A DNA stretch of 64,000 bases, taken from Neisseria weaveri. Its GTDB lineage: Bacteria > Pseudomonadota > Gammaproteobacteria > Burkholderiales > Neisseriaceae. Made by a program: the position numbers and the translations under genes. Every line of letters begins with the position of its first letter. Position 1 is the first letter of the stretch. Under the pieces are notes generated by a model, which had not been told where the DNA came from, made no database searches, and saw nothing but the letters and a program-made list of their open reading frames with translations. The stretch is taken from contig NZ_LR134533.1 of NCBI RefSeq assembly GCF_900638685.1, forward strand, positions 992,001 through 1,056,000, written 5' to 3'. This document shows, one piece after another, positions 38,788 through 48,249 of this stretch.

Positions 38788-40050
38788 TTACCATTGATAA
38801 CCAACGCTGCCACCCCAGTTCACGTGTTTTTGGCTGTTGATGCCCACACCGAATTTGGTTGACCATTTGTTGTTATCTGCATTACGCGCATAACCTACTG
38901 CCAAAGACTGTTCGCCGCGGTAACCGCCGACAGCCATAGACACCATGCTCTTACCCGGTTCATTAGGACGTTGCAGGAAAGCAATCGCAGTCGCACCGGC
39001 GATACCGGCACGCAGATCTTCATCCATTTCTGCAACACGATTACCCAAGTTTTGGATATTAACGGCATTACCGCCTACTTTTTCGGCAACAGCGTGCAGC
39101 TGACTGCCGTTGATTGCATCGGTGCTGGTCGCATTAATACGGCCTGCTGCCACATTGGTTAATGTGCGCGTCAAACCGGAAGCCGCACTACCGATGCTGA
39201 CATTGCCAGAAGGTGCATTACCGGCAAATCCGCCATAGGTAACGCCGCCTACAGTTGCCTCATTGGTGCCAACCGCTTCATCTGTTTCAGAGAAACTGCC
39301 CAATGCTACGCCGCTCACATGATTGGCTTTTGCACCACGGCCAACCGCAACCGATTGGTATTTGTTAGCTTCAGATTGGGTACCGAATGCAATACTGTTG
39401 TTTCCTGCCGCCAATGCAGAGGAACCCATTGCAACCGCGTGTACTTTTTCAGCTTTAGCAGCACGGCCGATTGCAATCGTTTGGGTGTCTTGCGCACGGG
39501 ATTGCGGCCCCACCGCAATGCTCATAACGCCACCGGCTGTAGAACCCGAACCCAAAGCCGTTGCACTACGTTTTTCTGCAGATGCGGCAGCACCCAAAGC
39601 CACACCGCTATCCGCACCTTTTGTCACTTGAGACAAGCGACCTACTGCAGTACCACGATCCGACTCTACGGACGCACCTTGACCTACTGCAGTCGTTTGT
39701 TTTCCTATTGCTTTAACATGTGAGCCAACCGCAGTTGCAGTCGAGCCTTCGGCAACAGTCTCCACACCGATGGAAATAGAGCCATTGCCTTTATTCGAAG
39801 AAAGCCTGCCCACAGAGATACCGCCTACATCTTGACTTGATGCTACCGTACCAATGGCAATACCGAATACCGCTTTCGCTCCATCACCTGCTTGGTTATC
39901 TCGAGTGATGCCTTTATCATTCACACTAAAATAAGGCTCAGCCGCAAAAGCTGATCCGGAAGCCAGCAAAGCCCCCGCCACTACTGCTGCCAATACTTTA
40001 CGGCTTGTCGCCGGTTTAGTGAGTGGTAAAACCGTATCAATTTGATTCAT
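38788..40050 (-). CDS. Small trimeric autotransporter adhesin (YadA-like)
   Basis: The ATG at 40050 follows AAGGAGTTTGTT and gives 420 residues; a longer frame to 40134 has no ribosome site. A long-headed signal peptide ends near SGSAFA (residues 30-36). The passenger is mostly a head of about 14-residue repeats (AVGxxAxA and SVAxGxx types), then a short neck and stalk with the motif INATSTDAINGSQLHAVAEK, and a 70-residue YadA anchor (AGATAIAFLQRPN to SVGYQW). It probably trimerises in the outer membrane and binds host surfaces. The stalk is very short, so the head would sit close to the cell. Confidence 0.9.
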   Translation of the reverse strand: MNQIDTVLPLTKPATSRKVLAAVVAGALLASGSAFAAEPYFSVNDKGITRDNQAGDGAKAVFGIAIGTVASSQDVGGISVGRLSSNKGNGSISIGVETVAEGSTATAVGSHVKAIGKQTTAVGQGASVESDRGTAVGRLSQVTKGADSGVALGAAASAEKRSATALGSGSTAGGVMSIAVGPQSRAQDTQTIAIGRAAKAEKVHAVAMGSSALAAGNNSIAFGTQSEANKYQSVAVGRGAKANHVSGVALGSFSETDEAVGTNEATVGGVTYGGFAGNAPSGNVSIGSAASGLTRTLTNVAAGRINATSTDAINGSQLHAVAEKVGGNAVNIQNLGNRVAEMDEDLRAGIAGATAIAFLQRPNEPGKSMVSMAVGGYRGEQSLAVGYARNADNNKWSTKFGVGINSQKHVNWGGSVGYQW

Positions 40051-40167
40051 AACAAACTCCTTATTATTAATTTTAAAGAAGCAAGCCGAATCCAAGTAAT
40101 GTTTCCCAATTATCCTTATGGAACTTCCAGACAAGTAGGATGATGTTTTTATTTAATTTGTATATTT

Positions 40168-40196
40168 ATGATATTAGCTTAAGTATGCTTGTTCAA
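40168..40196 (-). promoter_or_regulatory. Possible promoter of the trimeric autotransporter
   Basis: On the minus strand TTGAAC (40191-40196) and TATCAT (40168-40173) are 17 bases apart. This would give a leader of about 110 bases before the ATG at 40050. Confidence 0.45.
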
Positions 40197-40354
40197 TAAA
40201 ATGACACGCAAATGAAATAACTTTTATAAATATTATTAATAGTTATAGTCATTAAAATAATCTAGTCTTTTAAAAACAACAGATTACATTCCTTAACGCA
40301 TTTAATTTTTTCCTTATATTTCAATAAATAACAAACGGTTTATTTATACTGAAA

Positions 40355-40389
40355 ACAAAAATGGCCGTTAATTTTATTTAACGACCATT
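40355..40389 (-). terminator. Terminator of the histidine phosphatase gene
   Basis: On the minus strand ATGGTCGTTAA and TTAACGGCCAT pair with one mismatch around a 7-base loop and are followed by TTTTTGTTTTC. Confidence 0.65.
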
Positions 40390-40457
40390 CCTTTTAAATA
40401 CATTGTCATTTCTTAACAAGTGTGGTAAATACGCACAAATTTGTAAAAGATTCCACC

Positions 40458-41123
40458 TCAAGAAAGCATTTCACCCACACTTTCTATCCGCCAAACTTCC
40501 CCTTCAAACACCAATCTGCTGACAGAAGCATTAGGAACGCTTTGATAAGGGATACTGTCTTTATCAATACTTTTCAAAATCGACGTAATCGCCATACCGT
40601 GCGACACCATCAAAATACGGCCTTGTCCGGGTGCGCGGCAAACCAATTCCCGCATTCCCCTGCGTAAACGGCCGACAAACTGCGCTTCCGTTTCCGCCAA
40701 ATCCAAAAAATCCAGTTCGCTGACGCTTTCCGCCAACAAATGCGTCTCTGCACTGCGGAAAACCTGCAACCAAGTATCTGCATCCGACAAGCCCCTGTGC
40801 CGTGCGACCGCCTGATGCACCGTCTGCACATATTCGCCCTCGAAACCTCCAAAACAGTATTCGCGCAAATCGGCAATCGTGCCGACTTCCAAACCGCGCA
40901 TACCGGCCGCATGGAGAATCAGGTGTGCCGTATCGACGGCGCGCGGGCTGATACTGCTAAACGCCGCATCAAAAGTAATATTGCGTTCGGCCAAAGCCAA
41001 GCCGAGATTTTCCGCAACAGCCCTGCCCTCTTGCGTCAGCGGAGAATCGCTCCATCCCTGCAAACGGCCGACGGTATTGAAAACGGTTTTTCCGTGACGG
41101 ACAAGATACACTTCCAACGACAT
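40458..41123 (-). CDS. Histidine phosphatase family protein (phosphoglycerate mutase-like)
   Basis: The ATG at 41123 follows GGGAG at a good spacing and gives MSLEVYLVRHGKT. The 221-residue product has the phosphohistidine motif LVRHGKT (RHG) near the N-terminus, a GWSDSPLTQEG segment, and the second catalytic His in LMVSHGMAI. The Glu/Arg residues of the family are present. It could be a cobalamin or thiamine phosphatase, or a phosphoglycerate mutase-like phosphatase; the sequence does not decide. It follows recJ on the same strand. Confidence 0.82.
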   Translation of the reverse strand: MSLEVYLVRHGKTVFNTVGRLQGWSDSPLTQEGRAVAENLGLALAERNITFDAAFSSISPRAVDTAHLILHAAGMRGLEVGTIADLREYCFGGFEGEYVQTVHQAVARHRGLSDADTWLQVFRSAETHLLAESVSELDFLDLAETEAQFVGRLRRGMRELVCRAPGQGRILMVSHGMAITSILKSIDKDSIPYQSVPNASVSRLVFEGEVWRIESVGEMLS

Positions 41124-41196
41124 CCTGTTTACTCCCAAGCTGAATCGGCACACACTTTTGTCTTTGTGCCGGTATTAAAGTTTTATTTGACGGCTT

Positions 41197-41224
41197 CAGG
41201 CCGTCTGAAATTTCAGACGGCCTG
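41197..41224. terminator. DUS inverted pair between recJ and the phosphatase gene
   Basis: CAGGCCGTCTGAAA and TTTCAGACGGCCTG form a palindrome with no loop just after the recJ stop (41228). Confidence 0.6.
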
Positions 41225-41227
41225 TTT

Positions 41228-42922
41228 TTATGCGGCTTCCCAATAATCGATATAAAGCTGCAACTCGACATTGTTGCGCCATTCGTTTGCCACCGGCCGG
41301 TACACGGTACGGATACGCGCCGGAATATCATCGGTGCAACGCCAAAACATCGCCTCAAACTCACAGCCTTCTTTTCTCAACCATGCTTTTTTGTGATTCA
41401 CACCCATAGGCTGTTGGCGGACAACGGTAAATTCGTCAGTGAAGCTCGGCGGTGCAAACCCCTGCCCCCAAACCTGCAAAGCCAGATTTTGGGCTTGTGC
41501 CAAAGTCATTTCACCAACCGGCAAGCTGCCGTCGGTAACATAAGTTTGCGACAGATCGTCCTGATCCACCAAACCGCCCACCACTTCCTCAAAGGCCGTC
41601 TGAAAATCCGCCACATCTTGTTCGCGGATACTCAAACCCGCCGCCATGGCATGACCACCGAATTTCAAAATCAAATCGGGATGGCGTTTCGATACCAAAT
41701 CCAAAGCGTCACGCAAATGCAAACCCGGAATCGAACGCCCTGAGCCGCGAACCTCACCGTTATCGGCTGGCGCAAAAACAATGGTCGGGCGGTAAAAACG
41801 GTCTTTCAAACGGCTGGCCACAATACCGACCACGCCTTGATGAAAGTCCTCACGGTAAGCCACCAGCGTAGTTTGGCCTTGGGGTAACGTTTCCGGAAAC
41901 GCATTCAACGCATCTTGAAGCATAGACTGCTCGATTTCACGGCGCTCGATATTCAAATCGTTCAACTGCGCCGCCAGACTCTGCGCTTCTTCATCGTTAT
42001 CGGCCAGCAAGCACGCAATTCCGACCGACATATCGTCCAAACGGCCGGCCGCATTGATACGCGGGCCCAATGCAAAACCCATATCGAAAGGCTGCGCCTT
42101 ACGCCAATCCCGCCGCGCCACCTCAAACAAAGCACGGATACCCGGCCGCATTTTGCCCGCACGCATCCGCTTCAAACCTTTCGACACCAAAATACGGTTG
42201 TTGTGATCCAATGCAACCACATCCGCCACCGTACCCAACGCGACCAAATCCAACAATTCGCCCAAGTTCGGTTCGGGCAGGCCGTCTGAAAAATAACCGC
42301 GCTCGCGCAATACCGCACGCAAAGCCGTCAAGACATAAAAAATCACACCCACACCGGCCAGACTTTTGCTTGGAAAAGTGCACCCCTGCTGATTCGGATT
42401 CACAATAATACAGTCCGGCACCGTTTCCGCCGGCAAGTGGTGATCGGTAACGATCACATCCAAGCCCAACTCCTGTGCTTTAGCCACTCCGGCCAAACTG
42501 GCAATACCGTTATCCACCGTAACCAACAAATCCACACCTTGCCCAGCAGCGATTTCCGCCAATTCCGGCGTCAACCCGTAACCGTGTTCAAAACGGTTAG
42601 GCACCAAAAAATCGACTGTCGCGCCCATAGCCGCCAAGCCCTTCACACCGACCGCACACGCCGTTGCGCCGTCTGCATCATAATCGGCCACAATCAATAT
42701 TTTCTGCCGCTTTTCCAAGGCATCGGCCAAACGCTCCGCCGCTTCGACACAGCCTTTCAAATCCCGAAAAGACAACAGGCTGCTCAACTTATCCTGCAAC
42801 TCATCGGGCGAAGCCACCGCACGGGCGGCACACAAACGCGCCAACAAAGGATCGGCGCCGGCCTGAATCAAAGTTTGGCAAACACCGGCATCAACCGGAC
42901 GGGTGTGGATTTTGACGGACAT
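41228..42922 (-). CDS. recJ: Single-stranded-DNA exonuclease RecJ
   Basis: 5'-3' ssDNA exonuclease of RecF-type recombination and mismatch repair. I use ATG 42922 (MSVKIHTRPVDAG), the family start, instead of the 60-residue longer frame, whose extra part has no plausible function. The 564-residue product has the DHH-family motifs VADYDADGATA (78-88) and VTDHHLPAE (158-166), then GGHAMAAGLSI and the C-terminal DHHA1 region. It contains in-frame DUS, in keeping with enrichment in repair genes. It is divergent from rpmE. Confidence 0.96.
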   Translation of the reverse strand: MSVKIHTRPVDAGVCQTLIQAGADPLLARLCAARAVASPDELQDKLSSLLSFRDLKGCVEAAERLADALEKRQKILIVADYDADGATACAVGVKGLAAMGATVDFLVPNRFEHGYGLTPELAEIAAGQGVDLLVTVDNGIASLAGVAKAQELGLDVIVTDHHLPAETVPDCIIVNPNQQGCTFPSKSLAGVGVIFYVLTALRAVLRERGYFSDGLPEPNLGELLDLVALGTVADVVALDHNNRILVSKGLKRMRAGKMRPGIRALFEVARRDWRKAQPFDMGFALGPRINAAGRLDDMSVGIACLLADNDEEAQSLAAQLNDLNIERREIEQSMLQDALNAFPETLPQGQTTLVAYREDFHQGVVGIVASRLKDRFYRPTIVFAPADNGEVRGSGRSIPGLHLRDALDLVSKRHPDLILKFGGHAMAAGLSIREQDVADFQTAFEEVVGGLVDQDDLSQTYVTDGSLPVGEMTLAQAQNLALQVWGQGFAPPSFTDEFTVVRQQPMGVNHKKAWLRKEGCEFEAMFWRCTDDIPARIRTVYRPVANEWRNNVELQLYIDYWEAA

Positions 42923-43061
42923 AAAAATTTCTAACACAAACAATCGTAAAAAAACGATTGTATAACAACCTGACAACGTCTTGTTAGCCCTAAAATTCAG
43001 ACGGCCTCTCCATAAAAACACATCGAAAGGCCGTCTGAAAAACAATAACTCTGTAAAAAAC

Positions 43062-43090
43062 TTGCCAAAACAACAAGCCCTTGCCATAAT
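43062..43090 (+). promoter_or_regulatory. Sigma70 promoter of rpmE
   Basis: TTGCCA (43062-43067) and CATAAT (43085-43090) with a 17-base spacer lie 60 bases before the rpmE start. Confidence 0.75.
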
Positions 43091-43153
43091 AGCCAGCTTC
43101 ATTTTGAAGTATAGGCAAAATCCCTATACCCGCTAACCAAAGGAAACAGCATC

Positions 43154-43369
43154 ATGAAAAAAGATATTCATCCGGATTACCACGAAGTTAACGTAACCTG
43201 CTCTTGCGGCAACAAATTCGTTACTCAATCAGTAATGGCAAAAGAAAACTTCTCTATCGAGGTTTGCTCTGAGTGCCATCCTTTCTACACCGGCCAACAA
43301 AAAATCGTTGACAGTACCGGTCGTGTTGACAAATTCAACCAAAAATTCGGCAACATGTTCAAACGCTAA
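43154..43369 (+). CDS. rpmE: 50S ribosomal protein L31, zinc-binding type
   Basis: 71 residues with the four Cys of the zinc form (Cys16, Cys18, Cys38 and Cys41: CSC and CSEC). The start [12 protein letters not shown] and the [20 protein letters not shown] segment are typical. AAAGGAAACAGC precedes the ATG. A zinc-free paralogue, where present in Neisseria, is elsewhere. Confidence 0.97.
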   Translation: MKKDIHPDYHEVNVTCSCGNKFVTQSVMAKENFSIEVCSECHPFYTGQQKIVDSTGRVDKFNQKFGNMFKR

Positions 43370-43388
43370 TAGCGAATGTAATGAATAC

Positions 43389-43420
43389 AAAAAAGCAGCC
43401 CCCAAACAGGCTGCTTTTTT
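43389..43420 (+). terminator. Rho-independent terminator of rpmE
   Basis: GCAGCC and GGCTGC pair over an 8-base loop, with A and T runs on each side extending the stem, 25 bases past the stop. Confidence 0.9.
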
Positions 43421-43458
43421 TATTTGCAAACCAAACCGGTACCCGATATACCAACCTT

Positions 43459-44448
43459 CTATCCGCCCAAACGTCCGGCAAACTGTTTTTGCCGTTTCCA
43501 AAACGCCCGGCCGGCTTTCGCCTTAACCAACAACTCTCCGCCTGCCTCACCGTCGGTCACCAGCTTCAACTGCTGCACGCTGCCGTCAGACAAGGCCTGC
43601 CACAAAGGCGCAAACCAACGCTGCTCCCATTGCTCCAAAATGTCTTTATAAGTCCAAACATCCGCCGTATGCGCCGTTGCTGCCAAATCATCTAAAAATA
43701 ACAGGCCGTCTGAAAATTTCCCGCCGTTTTCAGACAACACCGCCTGCCATGCCGACCAATCATACGGCGCATCCAACTTCGTTCCCGGATAAAATTGCGC
43801 CCATACGCTGTCGCTGCCCAAAACAGACTGCGAAGACGCCTGACCGCAACAATCCGTCCACAGCCAAACGCCGTTGATTTCAGGCTGCTTGGCAGCCTGC
43901 CTGCGGCGGTTGACATCATGACCGTGCAACCACATCTGCATTTCGGTCTGCCATTGCAGCCACTGCACCGCGTCCGAACCCTCCGCCTTCACCGAACCGT
44001 CCATCTGCCCCAACATATCCAATACCGGCGGCACCTGCCAATCCGGCATGTTTTCCAAAACCAGCAACCATAAATCAGGACGGACAAGATAAAAACGCCA
44101 ACCCAAGTCGCGATACAAATCCTCCAAGCCGCGGCACAACGCTTCGGCTTCATCCAAACCGATACCGATATCCTGACCGCCGACCATATTCACATGATGC
44201 ATACCCATCTGCTGCCAAACCGGGCTGACCAACACGGCGGCACTGTGCTCTGCAATACCCGCCGCCTTTTTTGCCTCTGCCAAAAGACTGCCCTGCCACA
44301 AATAACGTCCATATAACTCCGACGCTTCGGCAGTAACGGCAGAAAAGCGGCCGAAGCGCATCAACTTATTCAAAGAAGGCACAAGCAAAGGCGGCAAACC
44401 GTCTCCCGAAAGACGGTTCAACGAAGGAATAACCAAAGTCAGATTCAT
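43459..44448 (-). CDS. Uncharacterised protein, COG4255-like
   Basis: 329 residues from the ATG at 44448; a longer frame to 44595 has an implausible start region. It has LTLVIPSLNRLSGDGLPPLLVPSLNKLMRFGR at the N-terminus, then a region of alternating helices and strands with many Trp residues, and WTDCCGQ near the middle. The N-terminal pattern recalls phosphoglycerate-mutase-like (RpfE-type) proteins reported as uncharacterised, but I cannot point to catalytic residues. No membrane segment or signal peptide is seen. A DUS is translated in frame (FSDGLLFLDD). Confidence 0.62.
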   Translation of the reverse strand: MNLTLVIPSLNRLSGDGLPPLLVPSLNKLMRFGRFSAVTAEASELYGRYLWQGSLLAEAKKAAGIAEHSAAVLVSPVWQQMGMHHVNMVGGQDIGIGLDEAEALCRGLEDLYRDLGWRFYLVRPDLWLLVLENMPDWQVPPVLDMLGQMDGSVKAEGSDAVQWLQWQTEMQMWLHGHDVNRRRQAAKQPEINGVWLWTDCCGQASSQSVLGSDSVWAQFYPGTKLDAPYDWSAWQAVLSENGGKFSDGLLFLDDLAATAHTADVWTYKDILEQWEQRWFAPLWQALSDGSVQQLKLVTDGEAGGELLVKAKAGRAFWKRQKQFAGRLGG

Positions 44449-44712
44449 ACACAAACCACCAAAAAAGTAACAAAACCGGTCGGCGTTTACGATGTCCGCA
44501 CGCCGTTCAAATACAAAACAGGCTATTTTAATGGTAAACTTAAAAACTAAGTAAAATTTAGAAATACCTGTTGAAATCAAAGCAATAGATGTCATAATTC
44601 TGCCCGGACAAACTTTTTATATCCAGGCATGGCCGTCTGAAAATACCGCCGGAGCAATTTGAACATTTCCTATTTCCGGCAAACGGCCTACGTTTTATCA
44701 GGATGAACAGCA

Positions 44713-46035
44713 GTGACCCGACAAACCTTTTCCACACTTAACCGCGTTTGGCGCAACAAACCGATACGCTGGTCTTTATTAGGCATTTTACTGCCTATCT
44801 CCGGCGTACTGACGGCCTATGCCGTTACCGAACCCTTACCGCAAACCCAACTGTACCGTGCGGAGCGCATTATCGAAGAACTGCCCGCCGTTTATATCGA
44901 GAGCACCTCATTTCACGGCAGCTACTGGATGGAAGAAACGCTGCAGCCCGGCGAAACGCTGCTGGAAGTTTTGAAGCGCACCGGCATTCCCGACGACAGC
45001 CTCCGGCAGACCCTCTCGAAAGGCAGTATCGGTCAAAAACTCAAACAGCTTAAAGCCGGGCAAAATATCAGTATGCGCATCAATGCCTCCGGCGACGTTA
45101 CCGACATCCAGTTTTTTAACGACGACGATAACGGCGAACAGAACTTGGTTGCCATTGAAAAAATCAACGGCAAATGGCAGGCATCAACCTCTGCCATCGA
45201 GATGGAAACCATGCCGTCGCTGCGTTCCATCATTATCCGCACTTCTGCACGCGGTGCCATGGCACAAGCCGGCATTCCCGTTGAAATCCGCGAGTCGTTG
45301 AGCGAAATCTTCAGCAGCCAGTTTTCATTAAACTCATTGCAAAACGGTGATGTCATCCGCCTGCTGTACAACAGCATGTATTTCCGCGGCCAAGAAGTGG
45401 CAACGGGAGATATTCTTGCAGCGGAAGTTGTCAAACAGGGCAAAACCTACCGTGCTTATTATTACAGCGAGGCCAAAGGCGACGAAGAAAGCGGCAGCTA
45501 TTACGACCAAAACGGCAAACCGCTGCGCCAACAAGACGGCTTTAATGTCCAACCGGTGCAATATACCCGCATTTCCTCTCCTTACGGCATCCGCGTCCAT
45601 CCCGTTTTAGGCGTGGTTAAAATGCATACCGGTATCGATTATGCCGCACCGACCGGCACACCGATTAAAGCTTCCGCCGGCGGTATCGTTACCTTCACCG
45701 GCTGGAAAGGCGGTTACGGCAATACGGTGGTTCTGAAACACAGCAACGGTGTCGAAACTTTATATGCCCACATGAGCGCATTTGCTCCAATAGGCGACAA
45801 AGTACGCGCCGGCGATGTCATTGGCTATGTAGGCAGCACCGGCCGTTCTACCGGCCCGCACCTGCACTATGAAGCCCGCATCAACGGCCAACACGTTAAC
45901 CCGTCCACCGTTGCACTGCCGACACCTAAACTGAATAAAATCAATATGGCCGCATTTCAAAAAGAATTGCAGCAAACCAATACGATTTTATCGACCGTGC
46001 GCGACCTACCGATTACCGTAGCCCAAATCGATTGA
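44713..46035 (+). CDS. M23 zinc metallopeptidase, NMB0315/NGO1686 type
   Basis: Periplasmic D,D-endopeptidase/carboxypeptidase acting on peptidoglycan cross-links. The 440-residue product has an N-terminal transmembrane anchor or signal (about 20-38), a LysM/OapA-like domain (LQPGETLLEVLKRTGI, 78-92), a long linker region, then the LytM domain with the zinc ligands HTGID (305-309) and HLHYE (383-387) and His353. The gonococcal orthologue affects piliation and oxidative-stress resistance. A DUS and two T runs lie upstream. The family residues are intact. Confidence 0.93.
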   Translation: MTRQTFSTLNRVWRNKPIRWSLLGILLPISGVLTAYAVTEPLPQTQLYRAERIIEELPAVYIESTSFHGSYWMEETLQPGETLLEVLKRTGIPDDSLRQTLSKGSIGQKLKQLKAGQNISMRINASGDVTDIQFFNDDDNGEQNLVAIEKINGKWQASTSAIEMETMPSLRSIIIRTSARGAMAQAGIPVEIRESLSEIFSSQFSLNSLQNGDVIRLLYNSMYFRGQEVATGDILAAEVVKQGKTYRAYYYSEAKGDEESGSYYDQNGKPLRQQDGFNVQPVQYTRISSPYGIRVHPVLGVVKMHTGIDYAAPTGTPIKASAGGIVTFTGWKGGYGNTVVLKHSNGVETLYAHMSAFAPIGDKVRAGDVIGYVGSTGRSTGPHLHYEARINGQHVNPSTVALPTPKLNKINMAAFQKELQQTNTILSTVRDLPITVAQID

Positions 46036-46079
46036 TATCCATGTTGCGTTATCGATAGCCTGTCGGCTTCCAAGCATCA

Positions 46080-46123
46080 AAAAGGCCGTCTGAAAAAACA
46101 ATGAATTTTCAGACGGCCTTTTC
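46080..46123. terminator. DUS inverted pair between the M23 peptidase and lysP
   Basis: AAAAAGGCCGTCTGAAAA and TTTTCAGACGGCCTTTT with a 9-base loop, a strong bidirectional terminator for convergent genes. Confidence 0.85.
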
Positions 46124-46170
46124 TTAATTTAAATACGCGGAACCCGATTCATGAATCCAGCCTATATCAA

Positions 46171-47643
46171 TCAATAATTATCTTGGCTCAAATCCACTTC
46201 TTTCAAAGGCACTTTACGGGTTTTATAGCGCAGTTTGTGATAGAAATAGAATCCCAAAAATACCGGTAAACCCATATAGGTAATAACCAAACGGTCCCAA
46301 TCGAAACTGCCTTTCAACACCAACTCGGTATCCTGACCGACAATCACCAAAATACACAAAGCCAACGCCAACAAAGGACCGAACGGGAACCACTTGGCAC
46401 GGTAAACCAAAGCATTCAAATCCTTACCTTGGGCAATATAAGCACGGCGGAAACGATAGTGGCTAACCGCAATACCCAACCAAGCGATAAAGCCGGTCAA
46501 GCCGGAAGCGGCCAAAATATATTGATACATCTTATCGCTGGCCAACTGCAATAGGAAAATTGCCAGCACCACCACACCGGTTGCGATCAAAGCAAACACA
46601 GGAATACCGTTCACATTGGTACGCGCAAACTGTTTGTAAGCCAAACCCTCTTTCGCCATCGCATACAGCATACGGGTGGAAGCATACATACCGGAGTTTC
46701 CGGCCGACAAAATAGAAGTCAGAATCACCGCATTCATCACTGCCGCTGCAAACGCCAAACCGGCCTTTTCAAACACCAGCGTAAACGGAGATTTGGCAAT
46801 TTCATCCACATCCGCACCCAACAGCTGCGGGCTGGTATAAGGAATCAGCAAACCGATCACCAAAATCGCCAAAATGTAGAAAATCAAAATACGCCAGAAA
46901 ACCTGTTTTACCGCTTTCGGAATACTCTCTTCCGGGTTTTCGGACTCACCCGCCGTCACACCGATCAACTCGGTACCCTGGAAAGAGAAACCGGCAATCA
47001 GGAACACGCCCAACATGGTCAGAAACTTACCGGCCATACCGTCGCCCAAAAACGGCGCATCGCCGACCGTCATATTGGTCATGCCGACATAACCGCTGCC
47101 TAAAATACCGAAAATCGTCAGCACGCCGACCGCCAAGAACACAATCACGGTAATCACTTTAATCAGTGCGAACCAGTATTCCGATTCTCCGTAAGCCCTT
47201 ACCGACAAAGTATTCAACAGGAAAATCACACCGAAAAACAGCAGACTCCACGCCCACGGGTCCAAGAAGCGCATCGGCTCCCAATAAGTAATGACGACGG
47301 CGGCAATAATCACGTCGGCCGCAACCGTAATCACCCAGTTGAACCAATAATTCCAACCCAAGGCAAAACCGAGCGACGGGTCAACGAAACGGGTTGCATA
47401 CGTACTGAACGAACCCGAAGTCGGCAGATAAGTCGCCATTTCACCCAAAGAAGTCATCAAAAAATAAACCATCATACCGATTGCCGCATAGGCTAATAAA
47501 GCACCGCCCGGACCTGCATCGCTGATGGCCGAACCGCTGGCCATAAACAAGCCGGTACCGATACAGCCGCCGATCGCAATCATCGACAAGTGCCTCGTTT
47601 TCAGATGGCGTTTTACTTGTGTATTGTGTTGATTATTAGACAT
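46171..47643 (-). CDS. lysP: Lysine-type amino acid permease (APC family)
   Basis: Inner-membrane amino acid/proton symporter. The ATG at 47643 gives MSNNQHNTQVKRHLKTRHLSMIAIGGCIGTGLF, which follows the E. coli LysP start closely; a further ATG seven codons upstream has no ribosome site. The 490-residue product has about twelve hydrophobic helices, the helix-1 GTGLF loop, PTSGSFSTYATRFVDPSLGFALGWNYWFNW and GFSFQGTELIGVTAGESENP of the lysine-specific branch. Substrate is inferred from similarity only. Confidence 0.88.
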   Translation of the reverse strand: MSNNQHNTQVKRHLKTRHLSMIAIGGCIGTGLFMASGSAISDAGPGGALLAYAAIGMMVYFLMTSLGEMATYLPTSGSFSTYATRFVDPSLGFALGWNYWFNWVITVAADVIIAAVVITYWEPMRFLDPWAWSLLFFGVIFLLNTLSVRAYGESEYWFALIKVITVIVFLAVGVLTIFGILGSGYVGMTNMTVGDAPFLGDGMAGKFLTMLGVFLIAGFSFQGTELIGVTAGESENPEESIPKAVKQVFWRILIFYILAILVIGLLIPYTSPQLLGADVDEIAKSPFTLVFEKAGLAFAAAVMNAVILTSILSAGNSGMYASTRMLYAMAKEGLAYKQFARTNVNGIPVFALIATGVVVLAIFLLQLASDKMYQYILAASGLTGFIAWLGIAVSHYRFRRAYIAQGKDLNALVYRAKWFPFGPLLALALCILVIVGQDTELVLKGSFDWDRLVITYMGLPVFLGFYFYHKLRYKTRKVPLKEVDLSQDNY

Positions 47644-47925
47644 AATTGAGCAAACCTTTTGCATTAACCGTCAAATATTGGCTTTTTTTTGTTAAAAACG
47701 CAAAACAAAACGCAACAAAATAGAAGGTTATCTTTACTTTAATAAATAAATAAAATCGCGATATGATACCAAAAACTATTTAGAATGGGTTGTTTTGTTT
47801 ACAATAAAGCACCGATTTATATCCGCTTGTCATGAAATTCAGCCTATACGGCATGAAGTACTTGCAAATCCTGCAAAGCACCCCCATAGTTTCAACCAAC
47901 ACTACCAAACACATGAAAGTCCGCC

Positions 47926-48189
47926 ATGCAAACCGTCCATATCAAAATGTATACCGGCCCTTATTGCCCGTATTGCACGATGGCCAAACAGTTTTTGAAA
48001 TCACAAGGCATCACCGAAATCGAAGAAATCCGTGTTGACCGCAGTCCCGAACTGTTTGCCGAGATGCAGCAGATTACCGGCCAACGGTCCGTACCGCAGA
48101 TTTTTATCGGTGAAACCCACGTCGGCGGCTTTACCGATCTTTACGCCCTGCATAATCAAGGCAAGCTCGACGAGCTGCTGGGCAAATAA
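47926..48189 (+). CDS. grxC: Glutaredoxin 3
   Basis: GSH-dependent disulfide reductase. The 87-residue product has the active-site motif CPYC (14-17), a RSVPQIFI cis-Pro segment and GGFTDLYAL. It lies 60 bases before secB, as in many beta-proteobacteria. Confidence 0.96.
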   Translation: MQTVHIKMYTGPYCPYCTMAKQFLKSQGITEIEEIRVDRSPELFAEMQQITGQRSVPQIFIGETHVGGFTDLYALHNQGKLDELLGK

Positions 48190-48249
48190 TATTTCCATTA
48201 ACCCGTCCGCTGCATTGGCAGCCAACAATCTGATAAAGAGAGAGCGATT

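Larger units (their letters stand above)
40051..40457. other. AT-rich spacer upstream of the adhesin gene
   Basis: 407 bases without a gene, about 70% A+T. It contains the presumed adhesin promoter (40168-40196) and the terminator of the phosphatase gene. No homopolymer tract long enough for phase variation is visible. The composition differs from the surrounding genes and may mark acquisition of the adhesin region. Confidence 0.6.

Noticed and set aside
40051..40134. 28-residue extension of the trimeric autotransporter
   Set aside because: The ATG at 40050 has a strong AAGGAG site and a normal signal peptide follows.
42923..43102. 60-residue N-terminal extension of RecJ
   Set aside because: No ribosome site; RecJ of the family starts at MSVKI; the extension reads through a DUS.
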